NCBI GenBank assembly: GCA_016186945.1
Contig: JACPKR010000003.1
Coordinates: forward strand, 1-64,000
Length of the DNA stretch: 64,000 nt
Origin: Deltaproteobacteria bacterium
GTDB taxonomy: Bacteria; Bdellovibrionota_B; Oligoflexia; Oligoflexales; Bog-1112
Direction of reading: 5' to 3'
The notes below the pieces were generated by a model. It was given only the letters and a program-made list of their open reading frames with translations. It searched no databases and had not been told where the DNA came from. A program made the translations under genes and the position numbers. Below, piece by piece: positions 1-8,491 of the stretch. Numbering within the stretch: the stretch's first letter is position 1; every line of letters begins with the position of its first letter.

Positions 1-298
1 TGTTCAAGATAATCAAAAAAAAATTCTACGAGTCTGTCATCCCGCGGCTTGACCGCGGTATCCAACTTTTCGAGAGAGGCTGCCGTTGGTTCCCGCGGTC
101 AAGCCGCGGGATGACTGTGGATTCCCTAGTATATAGTGTGTTCAAGATAATCAAAAAAAAATTCTACGAGTCTGTCATCCCGCGGCTTGACCGCGGGATC
201 CAACTTTTCGAGAGAGGCTGCCGTTGGTTCCCGCGGTCAAGCCGCGGGATGACTGTGGATGATTCTCTCCACAAATTCTTTTTCTCCAAATACTGTTG
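1..298. repeat. Tandem 138-bp repeat units, families B and C composite
   Basis: Two direct units of 138 bp start at 1 and 139 and are nearly identical over their first 122 bases (one G/T difference seen). Each begins with the left end of family B (TGTTCAAGATAATCAA), then carries an inverted pair of family C palindromes (CCCGCGGCTTGACCGCGG and its complement) able to fold into a hairpin of about 86 nt. The array closes at about 261-298 with the right end of family B (CTCTCCACAAATTC through CAAATACT). No gene is seen in this first 300 bases; a short open frame here is only a translation of the repeat. Confidence 0.85.
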
Positions 299-306
299 AT
301 TCCCTC

Positions 307-1620
307 TTAACGAAGGATTTGGATGAGTTCTTTCTTGTAGACTTCCACACCAGGCTGGTCGAACGGATTGACACCGAGGAGGGCGCCACTGAGGGCACAG
401 ACGGTTTCAAAAAAAGCAAATAGATAGCCTAGAGAAAATTCGTCAAAGCGCGGAACGCTGAGACTTACGCACGGAAGTCCTCGTGCCGCATGTGCTCTTA
501 GAGATGCCTGCATTGCTGCGGCGTTGACTTCCTCCACATATTTCCCCTGCAAGAATCCGAATCGGTCGTGTTCTGCTCCCAAAACATCCCCTGGGATTTT
601 GACACGTTTCTCAATCTGATGAGACCGTCCTATCTCTCGTGCTTGAAGGAAGGTTTCCAGTATGTTCGCAGGTCCTTCTTGAAGATATTGACCGAGCGAG
701 TGCAAGTCGGTCGAATACATCATCCCAGCCGGAAAAAGTCCCTTTCCTTCTTTTCCTTCCGACTCACCGAACAGTTGTTTCCACCATTCAACGAACCCCG
801 CAAGTTTCGGCTCACTGTATGAGAGAATGTCGATGGCAGACCCCTTTTCCCATGCCGTGTGTCGAGCCGCTGCCAGATGCAAGACGGGGTGTCTTTCCGA
901 GACCTCTTCCCTCAACTCAGAGAAAAGCAGTTCGGCCCCGGACAGAAGTTGCTCGCAATCATGCCCAGCCAAGGTCAAGGGAAGGAGGCCCACTGCTGTC
1001 AGGACTGAGTAGCGCCCTCCCACATCGGGAGGAAGATCAAACGTTTTATACCCCCGTTTCAGCGCGAGGTCGTGAAGATAGCTTCCTTCGTTCTGTGTCG
1101 TGACGAGGATGCGTTGCCTCGCTTCTTTCCCGTATCGTCTCCACAAACTTTGCTCGATAACACGGAAAGCGATATTGGGTTCCAGCGTCGTCCCCGACTT
1201 GCTGATGACATTGACGATGGGTTCACGCGTTTCCAGAAGTTCCAGAATTTCAATCAAGGCTCGTTCGGAAACATTATGCCCGACATAAAAAAGGGGGACT
1301 AAGCGGTGGTCTGCCGGCAAGCACTGCGAAAAACTGTGCTTGAGCGCATCATCGACGGCTTTTGTGCCCGCGTAGGAACCACCGATGCCAACGACAAGCA
1401 CCATATCGTACGGGACAGGGAGTTCCGAAACTTCTTGCTGAATTTCCTTCAAGGTAGAGAAGCCTTTTAGAGAAGGCCAATCGAACCACCCCGTATATTC
1501 ACAACCGCGACACGTCTTTTCCGCAAGTTTGCGAAGCTGCTGTTTAGCACTAGTCAATTTCCCCTCAATTTCCGCACGGAAGGAATCCGTCAGGTGGCTT
1601 AAATCCAATTCCACAGTCAT
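307..1620 (-). CDS. pgi: Glucose-6-phosphate isomerase (short form)
   Basis: Cytosolic glycolysis/gluconeogenesis enzyme interconverting glucose-6-phosphate and fructose-6-phosphate. The product is 437 aa, matching the short bacterial form rather than the 550-aa enterobacterial type. Visible landmarks are the SIS-fold phosphate-binding stretch VVGIGGSYAGTK near residue 77, NVISKSGTTLEPN near 140, and the PGI signature core GFVEWWKQLFGESEGK near 275, with the conserved Glu and Lys of the family. The ATG start overlaps the hflX stop by 4 bp (ATGA), so the two are co-transcribed and probably translationally coupled. The 3' end abuts the repeat array at 1-298, which may act as terminator. Assignment is secure. 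Confidence 0.95.
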   Translation of the reverse strand: MTVELDLSHLTDSFRAEIEGKLTSAKQQLRKLAEKTCRGCEYTGWFDWPSLKGFSTLKEIQQEVSELPVPYDMVLVVGIGGSYAGTKAVDDALKHSFSQCLPADHRLVPLFYVGHNVSERALIEILELLETREPIVNVISKSGTTLEPNIAFRVIEQSLWRRYGKEARQRILVTTQNEGSYLHDLALKRGYKTFDLPPDVGGRYSVLTAVGLLPLTLAGHDCEQLLSGAELLFSELREEVSERHPVLHLAAARHTAWEKGSAIDILSYSEPKLAGFVEWWKQLFGESEGKEGKGLFPAGMMYSTDLHSLGQYLQEGPANILETFLQAREIGRSHQIEKRVKIPGDVLGAEHDRFGFLQGKYVEEVNAAAMQASLRAHAARGLPCVSLSVPRFDEFSLGYLFAFFETVCALSGALLGVNPFDQPGVEVYKKELIQILR

Positions 1621-2888
1621 ATCAATTTCCTTAACACAGCGGGGGCGGCTCTTAGATGAAAATGCACAACACCATCCTCTTCATAGTTGGCATCGAGGAT
1701 AACACAAGACCGGTACACGAGAGAAATGCGCTCCGCATCGTCATAGGCGACGCTTATTTCGGCTTCCGAAAATCTTTCCTCGAAGAAATTGAAAATGTGA
1801 GAGCGGAGTGTCTTCGTATCTTCCCTATTTAAGGCAGAGATCACCATACACCCTTTATATTTTTTCCTCAGAATACGAGCAAGGAAGGGATCATCGACGA
1901 GGTCGATCTTATTAAAAACAAGGATAATGGGAATTTCACTCGCCCCGATTTCCCTGAGAACGGCTTCGGTTGTGGCCATTTGCGCTTCATAATTGCGTGA
2001 CGAAACGTCGACAATGTGCAAGAGAAGGTTGGCATTGAGAACCTCCTCCAGTGTCGATTTGAAAGATGCCACCAAGCTTGGAGGTAAATTCTGAATGAAA
2101 CCGACGGTATCACTCAGAAGGATCTTGGGTCGGGTATTGGGGTCGATCGGCTTAATAGACGCATCGAGGGTGGCAAAGAGGCGATCCTCGGGCCTTACGT
2201 CTGAGAGAGTCAGGGCACCCATGACCGTAGTTTTCCCACTGTTTGTGTAACCGACGACAGACACTTTCAACTCATTGCGTCGCAACTTGCGTTGAGTGTC
2301 GCGTTCCCTGCGAATGGCGTCTAATTTCTTGTGAAGTCTGCCGATGCGTTCACGAGCGCGACGACGGTCGATCTCGATCTGCTTCTCACCCATACCGCGG
2401 ACGTAGACGCCCCCACCTGCTTGCCGCTCAAAGTGGGTCCAGGCTCCGACCATACGAGGAAGCAGGTACTCAAGCCGTGCGATTTCCACCTGCGTTTTTG
2501 CTTCTTTCGTTTTCGCATGCTTTGCGAATATATCAAGGATAACTGCTGAGCGATCGAGCACCTGACAGGACGTCAATTCCTCCAGGTTTTTGATCTGCGT
2601 CCCCGTCAGTGGGTGGTCTATGATGATAAGAGAGGCGTGTTTAGCGCCGGCCAGGGCTGTAAGTTCTTGAATTTTCCCTAGGCCAAGGAGGTGCCCGGGA
2701 GAAAGCTTCTGCCGTCTCTGGATAATTCTACCCCGCGCCTCTACGCCCAGCGTCTCGAGAAGGCGCTCCATTTCCAAGAGGTCGTCGGCAACTTGCTCGA
2801 TATCAACACCTTGTTTCTGAATTCCTACAACGATGGCTGCAGGAACTTCCTTGACGGGCAACAAAAGTTCCGCCTGGCTTCTATTCAT
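1617..2888 (-). CDS. hflX: GTPase HflX, ribosome-associated
   Basis: GTPase of the Obg/HflX superfamily that binds the 50S subunit and helps rescue stalled or heat-damaged ribosomes. The 423-aa product has the glycine-rich HflX N-terminal domain (SPGHLLGLGKIQEL), a basic coiled linker near residue 180-210, the G1 loop GYTNSGKTT near 214, the G3 motif DTVGFIQNLPP, NKID for G4 and SALN for G5. Usual family G1 is GYTNAGKST, so Thr replaces Ser here, which is conservative. It is first in a two-gene operon with pgi; the pairing is not an obvious functional one. The divergent family B remnant at 2931-2999 lies just upstream. Confidence 0.95.
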   Translation of the reverse strand: MNRSQAELLLPVKEVPAAIVVGIQKQGVDIEQVADDLLEMERLLETLGVEARGRIIQRRQKLSPGHLLGLGKIQELTALAGAKHASLIIIDHPLTGTQIKNLEELTSCQVLDRSAVILDIFAKHAKTKEAKTQVEIARLEYLLPRMVGAWTHFERQAGGGVYVRGMGEKQIEIDRRRARERIGRLHKKLDAIRRERDTQRKLRRNELKVSVVGYTNSGKTTVMGALTLSDVRPEDRLFATLDASIKPIDPNTRPKILLSDTVGFIQNLPPSLVASFKSTLEEVLNANLLLHIVDVSSRNYEAQMATTEAVLREIGASEIPIILVFNKIDLVDDPFLARILRKKYKGCMVISALNREDTKTLRSHIFNFFEERFSEAEISVAYDDAERISLVYRSCVILDANYEEDGVVHFHLRAAPAVLRKLI

Positions 2889-2930
2889 ATAGCCTCATTT
2901 GAAACGTGAATGGTTGGGGATGTTTTACAA

Positions 2931-2999
2931 CTATAGTATTTGGGAAAACGAATTTGTGGAGAGGACCTTTTTTGAAAAAAAGTTCCCCTCCACACCCCA
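2931..2999 (-). repeat. Family B partial copy (3' half, reverse orientation)
   Basis: The stretch starts ACTATAGTATTTGGG and runs through GTGGAGAGGACC, TTTTTTG and AAAGTTCCCCTCCAC, the reverse complement of the right-hand hairpin of family B. It lies between hflX and the 77-aa gene, so it may serve as the terminator of the latter and sits within the hflX promoter region. Confidence 0.8.
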
Positions 3000-3025
3000 T
3001 AAAAATCAAAGTGTTCTCGCTCCTT

Positions 3026-3259
3026 TTATCGTAGAGCCTCCCTTGACGCACTAGGTTTATCCAGACTTAAGCTGCTTTTCAACAACTTATCCCCTGCTAC
3101 TCTTAGATTTCGGCTCATTTCCACAAAATCTAAAAGCTCGCCAACAAGATTCTGCAAATGATCTTCCGTTAAAAAATAGCCATATTTCGATTCCTTAGCG
3201 TGTTTTCGAACGATATCGTCGAGGGCGACCCGCGCGGCACTTAAGAAGGGTGATTTCAT
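3026..3259 (-). CDS. Small hypothetical protein (77 aa)
   Basis: The gene is not recognised. It is preceded by a good Shine-Dalgarno (GAGGAAAAGGCT then ATG), which supports it as a real gene. The product is soluble, mostly charged and predicted helical (DDIVRKHAKESKYGYF, VGELLDFVEMSRNLRV), with no signal peptide or membrane segment. It is a single gene between hflX and the divergently oriented sulfatase, and codon use looks like its neighbours. Confidence 0.55.
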   Translation of the reverse strand: MKSPFLSAARVALDDIVRKHAKESKYGYFLTEDHLQNLVGELLDFVEMSRNLRVAGDKLLKSSLSLDKPSASREALR

Positions 3260-3550
3260 AGCCTTTTCCTCAATTCCGTAGGGATGATCTCAAGCATCTT
3301 ATCTATTGTCCCACGAAAAGCCGCCAGGTCAAAAAAAATCTACCCCGCCCTCTTAAGTCCTAGGCGCTACCGCCGAAACCTTGGTGGATTTTAAAGAGAA
3401 ACTTTACAAAGTTGAAAGAAATGCTCAAATCCGCCATCATCGTCTGCCTAGATTTAGGTTTCCTCATTTTGGTATATTTCTACCTTCACGGTCCTTTTAT
3501 CAGTTAAAACGCGGCACGAGGCGTGTACTCCTTTGAATATGAGATGAGCA
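3260..3550. other. Intergenic region between divergent genes
   Basis: About 290 bases separate the 77-aa gene (minus) and the sulfatase (plus), so promoters for both are expected here. I see no convincing sigma-70 pair, operator, tRNA or repeat of families A to C. Confidence 0.4.
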
Positions 3551-5455
3551 ATGTTTTCCTTTCCTATTAAGCTTTACGACCGGCTTTGGTATTTAGTCCG
3601 GCAAACTTTCATACTTATGCTTGCCTTGACAGCTCTACGGTTCTTTTTCCTTTTCTGGAACTGGCAAGTGTACTCTGTGGAAACTCCTCTCAGTTTGATC
3701 AATTCCCTCGTTGTGGGTTGGCGTTTCGACGCTTCAGCTCTTGCCATTTTGCTCAGCCCTTTGATTCTCTTGCGTTTGTTACCCTTCACAGAGGGACGAC
3801 TGGAAAGAGGTGGCTTCCTGTTCTTCCACCGCTTTTGGCTTTGCTTCAGCGTCCTGCTTTTGTTAGTTCCCAACATTTCCGACACGGAACATTTTCACTT
3901 CATTCATCGTCGCTCGACGCTTGACCTTTTCGCCAATCCGAAAGATTTCCGGGCCCTTCTTCTTCCCATCATGGCACAGTATTGGTGGCTCATCCTGGGA
4001 GCTTTTCTATTTATCGGTGGCGTCCTTCGTGTGAGTTTGAAGCTAAGGGAAAAACCTCTGCCTCTCAGGTTTGGCCCCCTGGGGTGGTCGCTGCACTTCA
4101 TCGTTTTGTTAGCGGCGACGGTTCTCATAGCAAGAGGTGGTTTGCAGAGGCGACCGATGAACGCTTCCCATGCTTTTCTTGCGAACCCTTCTGCCAACCT
4201 TGCCGCATTATCTCTCAACTCGACTTACACCCTGTTGCGCAGCATGAAAGCAAGGCACATTGAACCCTTGCACTATTTCCCTGACAATCAGGAATTGGGG
4301 GATTCGCTGCGAGCCATGCAGACTTTTGTTGAACGACCCGTGCAGCTTTCCAACGTCATCATACTCATTATGGAAAGCATGGGAACCGAGTTTATGGGAA
4401 TTCCCAATCATCAAGAATCTCGGATTCCCTTCGTAGAGAGTTTCGAGCACAAGGGTCTTCTCTTCGAAAATAATTTCGCAAACGGTGGAGAAACAGGCTT
4501 TGTCTTTGACAGCGTGCTTGCCAGCTTACCGCAGATGATGCCAGGCTCCATCATTGGTTCAGCTTACGAGACCAACAAGATTATCGGGCTAGGATCGATT
4601 CTCAAGGGATATGGCTACCAGACGTTCTTCTTCCACGGAGGGCCTCGTGGGCTTTTTTACTTCGACATTCGCGCGCGACGCTTGGGCTTCGATCAGCATT
4701 TTACAATGGCCGACTACGGAGACAAAGATTTCGATGGCGAGTGGGGCATTTTTGACGAACCTTTCCTGCAGTTTATGGCAAGCAAACTGGAACAGGCCCG
4801 CGAACCCTTCGCTGCCGCTTTTCTGTCGCTCAGCAACCATCCTCCGTACAAGCTTCCTCAGGGATATAAGCCACCGCATAGCGAGTGGACACCAAAGGAA
4901 CAGACAGCCTTATATGCAGATCAGGCCATCGAGACATTCTTCGCTCGTGTGCGGGAATTTTCGTGGTTCAAAAACACCTTGTTCGTGATCACCGGAGATC
5001 ACGCACCGTTCGAGAAGCACGCTCGCTATGTAGCTGACCCACTGGGCGGCAACCGGGTGCCCCTGGTGTTCTATCACCCAAAAGAAACGCTTCCACAAAT
5101 GGGACGCTCTCTTCGCATTACCCAGCAGGCTGATATCATCCCCAGCGTACTTGACTTGCTAGGCCTCGCAGCAAAAGAAAGGGACAAGATCACACCGTTT
5201 GGCCGCAGCGTCTTTACGGACCAGAAACCAGGTCTTGCCTTGGTCTACCATTTCGGAAGCCACGGGCTTATTTCTGGTGGAGATTACTCAGTGCTGACGG
5301 CTGATGGTCAGTGGCAGCAAAATTCGATTGACCCCCTATTTTTCAATCTTGAACCATCTTTGCCTCATGTAGAACTTGAAAAGCACGACAACCTTTTAAA
5401 AGCCTTTGTCCAGTTTTATCATTTTGCGCTGATTGAAAATCGGTTATATCCTTGA
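3551..5455 (+). CDS. LTA synthase-like membrane sulfatase/phosphoglycerol transferase
   Basis: The 634-aa product has about five N-terminal membrane segments (residues 15-190) followed by an exported alkaline-phosphatase/sulfatase-fold domain, the plan of LtaS/MdoB/OpgB enzymes that move phosphoglycerol or similar groups onto envelope glycans. Metal-site residues visible are Glu275 in MESMGTEF, the likely nucleophile Thr315 in NGGETGF, and Asp483-His484 in ITGDHAP; FFHGGP and SNHPPY also match the family. In a diderm the likely acceptor is a periplasmic glucan or an envelope polysaccharide, not lipoteichoic acid. It is monocistronic and convergent with the cyclase gene. The specific substrate cannot be read from the sequence. 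Confidence 0.85.
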   Translation: MFSFPIKLYDRLWYLVRQTFILMLALTALRFFFLFWNWQVYSVETPLSLINSLVVGWRFDASALAILLSPLILLRLLPFTEGRLERGGFLFFHRFWLCFSVLLLLVPNISDTEHFHFIHRRSTLDLFANPKDFRALLLPIMAQYWWLILGAFLFIGGVLRVSLKLREKPLPLRFGPLGWSLHFIVLLAATVLIARGGLQRRPMNASHAFLANPSANLAALSLNSTYTLLRSMKARHIEPLHYFPDNQELGDSLRAMQTFVERPVQLSNVIILIMESMGTEFMGIPNHQESRIPFVESFEHKGLLFENNFANGGETGFVFDSVLASLPQMMPGSIIGSAYETNKIIGLGSILKGYGYQTFFFHGGPRGLFYFDIRARRLGFDQHFTMADYGDKDFDGEWGIFDEPFLQFMASKLEQAREPFAAAFLSLSNHPPYKLPQGYKPPHSEWTPKEQTALYADQAIETFFARVREFSWFKNTLFVITGDHAPFEKHARYVADPLGGNRVPLVFYHPKETLPQMGRSLRITQQADIIPSVLDLLGLAAKERDKITPFGRSVFTDQKPGLALVYHFGSHGLISGGDYSVLTADGQWQQNSIDPLFFNLEPSLPHVELEKHDNLLKAFVQFYHFALIENRLYP

Positions 5456-5458
5456 GGG

Positions 5459-5560
5459 AAACCAGCTGCGCAGTTTTCCCTCAAACTCCCTTCCTTGCAG
5501 GTGTCTAGGCGCAGTTTTCCCTCAAACTCCCTTCCTTGCTACTCCGGAGAAGCGCCTAGG
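5459..5560. repeat. Divergent family A remnant with 31-bp direct repeat
   Basis: A 31-bp sequence starting GCGCAGTTTTCCCTCAAAC occurs at 5468-5498 and again at 5509-5539, a 41-bp period. It is a diverged version of the family A core (CTGCGCAGTTTCCTCCAAAC). The second copy is enclosed by an 8-bp inverted repeat CTAGGCGC/GCGCCTAG at 5505-5512 and 5552-5559. It fills the gap between two convergent genes and could fold into a bidirectional terminator. Confidence 0.65.
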
Positions 5561-7861
5561 CTATTTGGAAGTCATGTGCCAGACGCCATCCCAAGATCCT
5601 TCGGGAGGGTTTTCCTGTAAATGTTGGCACCTTTTCACGTACATCTGTGAGCAGTAGTCATTCGGGTTGAGGGTGAGAACTTTTTCAAACGTCCTGATTG
5701 CCTGCTCCCATTTTCCTTGGTGGTAGAGAGACGTTCCGTCGTTGAAATGGCCGAGCGCTTCTATCATATTGGGAAATGTGTTTTCAGACATGAAGTCAAG
5801 CACTTCGTAAACACTGACGGGAGCTGTTTTGCCCTTCACGATCACCTTGTCCACAAGTCGGGTGCGGTATGTTGCTTTCAAGCTTTTGAAGGTATATTCA
5901 CTGATAAGGATGTTGGCACCGTATTGTTTACATGCGCTTTCGAGTCGCGAGGCTAGGTTGACCCCGTCTCCGATGACGGTGTAGTCCATTCGTTTGGGAG
6001 ACCCGATATTTCCCGAGACAACTTTGTCGGTATTCAGTCCCACACCGTGTCGGATCGGAGGATTGCCTTTTTTTTCTCTCTTCTCGTTAAACTCTCGCAG
6101 TTGAACCATCATTTTGATGGCGGCGCGCACTCCCCGATCTGGGTCATCATCATGGGGAAACGGGGTTCCGAAGATCACCATCATGGCATCTCCGATAAAC
6201 TTATCCAGCATTCCTCCCTCACCCTGAACACACTCCACCATTACGGAAAAATACTCGTTGAGAAGTGTTACTGTCCCTTCAGCTCCCAGCTCTTCCGTCA
6301 ACGTAGTGAAGCTACGTATATCGGAAAAAAGAATCGTGGCTACACTATTCACTCCGCCCAGGACATCTTCCCCGCCTGCCAGTAATTTATCTGCAAGGCC
6401 CGAGTCCATATAGCGTGACATTGTGGACTTCATCCTTTTCTCTGAACTTATATCTTCGATCATGACCAGAATGCCCAGCTTCTGCGTACCTCTGATCAAG
6501 GGTTGGAGGGTCACGTTGACAGAACGTGCTTCCCCATTTACATGCAGTGCTTGATCCAGGAAGGTGTCCGACTCGTGCTCCTTCTCGAATTTTTTCGCCT
6601 TCTCGAGTTTTTCAAGAAGCCAAGCGTTTGCTCCCGCAAAGAAATCCTCTGCCTTCTTGCCTACTATAGCTTCAACCGAGTCAAGTTTGAGAATCCTCAC
6701 GCCCGCTTCGTTGCAGGTTGCCACCAACCCTTCTTCATTCACGGTGATCACACCGTTTGACATACTTTCAAGCATGCTTTCGTTGTAATTCTTCATCGCT
6801 TGGATGTCGTCAAAGAGCTTTGCATTTTCTATGCCCATGGAAATTTGAGAGGTGAAGGCTTCCAGTTTAGCCTCATCGTCTTTTGTAAACGGTCCCCCTC
6901 GCTTGTTAAGCACTTGGGTCACACCGATCGCTTTCCCCTGCTTATTAAACACCGGGCAACAGAGGATCGAGCGCGTAAAAAAGCCTGTCTTCTTATCAAA
7001 GGACGGATTGAACCGGAGATCGGCGTAGGGGTGGGGGATATTGATCGACTTCCGAGTCGTAAAAACAGTCCCGGCGATACCCACGTTGTTAGGGAGTCGG
7101 ATTTGAGTTTTCCCCAGACCTTCTCCTACCTCGGTATAAAGCGTTTTTGTTTTTTCATCATTGATAAAGAGGGTAGAACGCTCGGCATCGAGCATTTTCG
7201 TGATCGTGTGGATGATTTTGTTCAGCAAGGCACTGAGATTGAGTTCCGTGGAGACCTGCGTAACTACATTAAGAAATTCCAACTCCTGCTGCCTTGCCGC
7301 TTCCATCTTCTCGATGACTATGTTGTTTTGAATTGCGACGGCCGCCTGTTGGCTCATAGCCTCAAGGAGTTCCAGATCTATTTGGGTAAATTCCCCGTCA
7401 ATTTTATTGAGAATTTGCGTCACGCCGAGATTTTCATTTTTCAGAGAAATCAAGGGGACGCAAAGTATTCCTTTCGTTTTGAATCCTGTTCGCTCATCTA
7501 TGGCTTTGTTAAAGCGTTTGTCTTTGTAGGGATCGGAGATGATAACACCTTTCTTGTTGGTGAAGACCCAGCCTGCGATACCCACTGAATTTAGGATGCG
7601 AATCTCGCGCCTGAGATTCCCTTGCGCAACGCGAGAATAAAGTTCTCCTGTCAGAGGATCGTTGAGAAAAATCGTCCCTCTCTCGGCCCCAATTGTTGAC
7701 GTCGTAATTTCGACAAGTGTATTGAGTGCTTCCTCCAAACCTTTGGAGGTCGCCATTTTGTTCGTAACGTTGAGCAACATCTGGGCGAAACGTTGCGTGC
7801 GCTTAAAGCGCTCAGTCAGCGCTCGCTTCTCTTTATTCTCATCGTTCTTTGCTTTGGTCAC
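5561..7861 (-). CDS. Class III adenylate cyclase with GAF-GAF-PAS sensors and TPR tail
   Basis: Cytosolic signalling enzyme of 766 aa. Order: short coiled N-terminus, GAF domain (about 40-180), second GAF (about 205-350), PAS (about 375-480), class III nucleotidyl cyclase domain (about 505-690) and a C-terminal TPR-like pair (about 700-755). Catalytic features include FSDIRSFT and FIGDAMM (metal Asp residues), MLDKFIGD (Lys typical of ATP selection), DYTVIGD and NLASRLES (transition-state Asn/Arg). This points to cAMP rather than cGMP. The GAF pair resembles the phosphodiesterase/CyaB type and may bind a cyclic nucleotide. The GTG start overlaps the upstream stop (GTGA), so it is translationally coupled to the coiled-coil gene. 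Confidence 0.9.
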   Translation of the reverse strand: MTKAKNDENKEKRALTERFKRTQRFAQMLLNVTNKMATSKGLEEALNTLVEITTSTIGAERGTIFLNDPLTGELYSRVAQGNLRREIRILNSVGIAGWVFTNKKGVIISDPYKDKRFNKAIDERTGFKTKGILCVPLISLKNENLGVTQILNKIDGEFTQIDLELLEAMSQQAAVAIQNNIVIEKMEAARQQELEFLNVVTQVSTELNLSALLNKIIHTITKMLDAERSTLFINDEKTKTLYTEVGEGLGKTQIRLPNNVGIAGTVFTTRKSINIPHPYADLRFNPSFDKKTGFFTRSILCCPVFNKQGKAIGVTQVLNKRGGPFTKDDEAKLEAFTSQISMGIENAKLFDDIQAMKNYNESMLESMSNGVITVNEEGLVATCNEAGVRILKLDSVEAIVGKKAEDFFAGANAWLLEKLEKAKKFEKEHESDTFLDQALHVNGEARSVNVTLQPLIRGTQKLGILVMIEDISSEKRMKSTMSRYMDSGLADKLLAGGEDVLGGVNSVATILFSDIRSFTTLTEELGAEGTVTLLNEYFSVMVECVQGEGGMLDKFIGDAMMVIFGTPFPHDDDPDRGVRAAIKMMVQLREFNEKREKKGNPPIRHGVGLNTDKVVSGNIGSPKRMDYTVIGDGVNLASRLESACKQYGANILISEYTFKSLKATYRTRLVDKVIVKGKTAPVSVYEVLDFMSENTFPNMIEALGHFNDGTSLYHQGKWEQAIRTFEKVLTLNPNDYCSQMYVKRCQHLQENPPEGSWDGVWHMTSK

Positions 7862-8259
7862 GTTCGTCCCTCAAGTTGTTGGCGGAGCTGAAAAACTGTC
7901 TCCTTCAATTGAGCGATTTCATCCCGTGATGTGACGACGGCTTTTTGCACTTCCTCCTCCCGAAGTGAGAACGCTTTCTCCAACTCATCCCTCAAGTTCT
8001 GAACAGTCGTTTTAAGTTGCCTAATTTCATCTGCCGCTAAAGCTAGAGCTTTTTGTCTTCGTTCTTCTTCTCCAATTCTAAATTTCTCCAACTCTTCCCG
8101 AAGCGTTTCTATCGTGACCTGCAGTTGCTTGTTCTCGTCTCTCTTTTTAACAAGGACCTCTTGAATTTTCTGCTCAGTTTCAGCCTGCTTCCCATCCAAG
8201 GTCTCTCGGAGAGCGCGAACCGTGTCTTCCAAATGCTGGATCTTGTGTTCAGAGGTCAT
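7858..8259 (-). CDS. Coiled-coil protein coupled to adenylate cyclase
   Basis: The 133-aa product is almost entirely heptad-repeat coiled coil. Four related blocks recur every 35-37 residues (LEDTVRALRETLDG, LQVTIETLREELEKF, LKTTVQNLRDELEKAF, LKETVFQLRQQLEG), showing internal duplication. No signal peptide or membrane segment is seen. Its TGA stop overlaps the GTG start of the cyclase, so the two are made together; it may be a scaffold or dimerisation partner for the cyclase (inference). No family name is recognised. Confidence 0.75.
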   Translation of the reverse strand: MTSEHKIQHLEDTVRALRETLDGKQAETEQKIQEVLVKKRDENKQLQVTIETLREELEKFRIGEEERRQKALALAADEIRQLKTTVQNLRDELEKAFSLREEEVQKAVVTSRDEIAQLKETVFQLRQQLEGRT

Positions 8260-8491
8260 ATCTATCCTTGCTCATGAGTCATCGGCTGTTTGGACTTATG
8301 CCTTGAAAAGGCTATTTGGGTGGACTACAAACTTTTACGAATTTTCAAATAAAATTATGGCATCTGAAAATGTAAATCATGCTCAATTAAACGTTCTTTT
8401 TTTGTTTTTTGTGTTGGAAATTTTTTCGCAATACAATTATGGTAACGGTAATTTTCTGTTCTCCTGTTCTGTACAATAAGGGGGCATGAGC

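Noticed and set aside
1-298. CRISPR-like array because of the repeated units
   Set aside because: Only two long units with no unique spacers and no cas genes; units are explained by families B and C.
6800-7588. 262-aa open frame on the plus strand
   Set aside because: It is antisense to the GAF domains of the cyclase gene, whose protein matches known domains; no ribosome site and no recognisable product.
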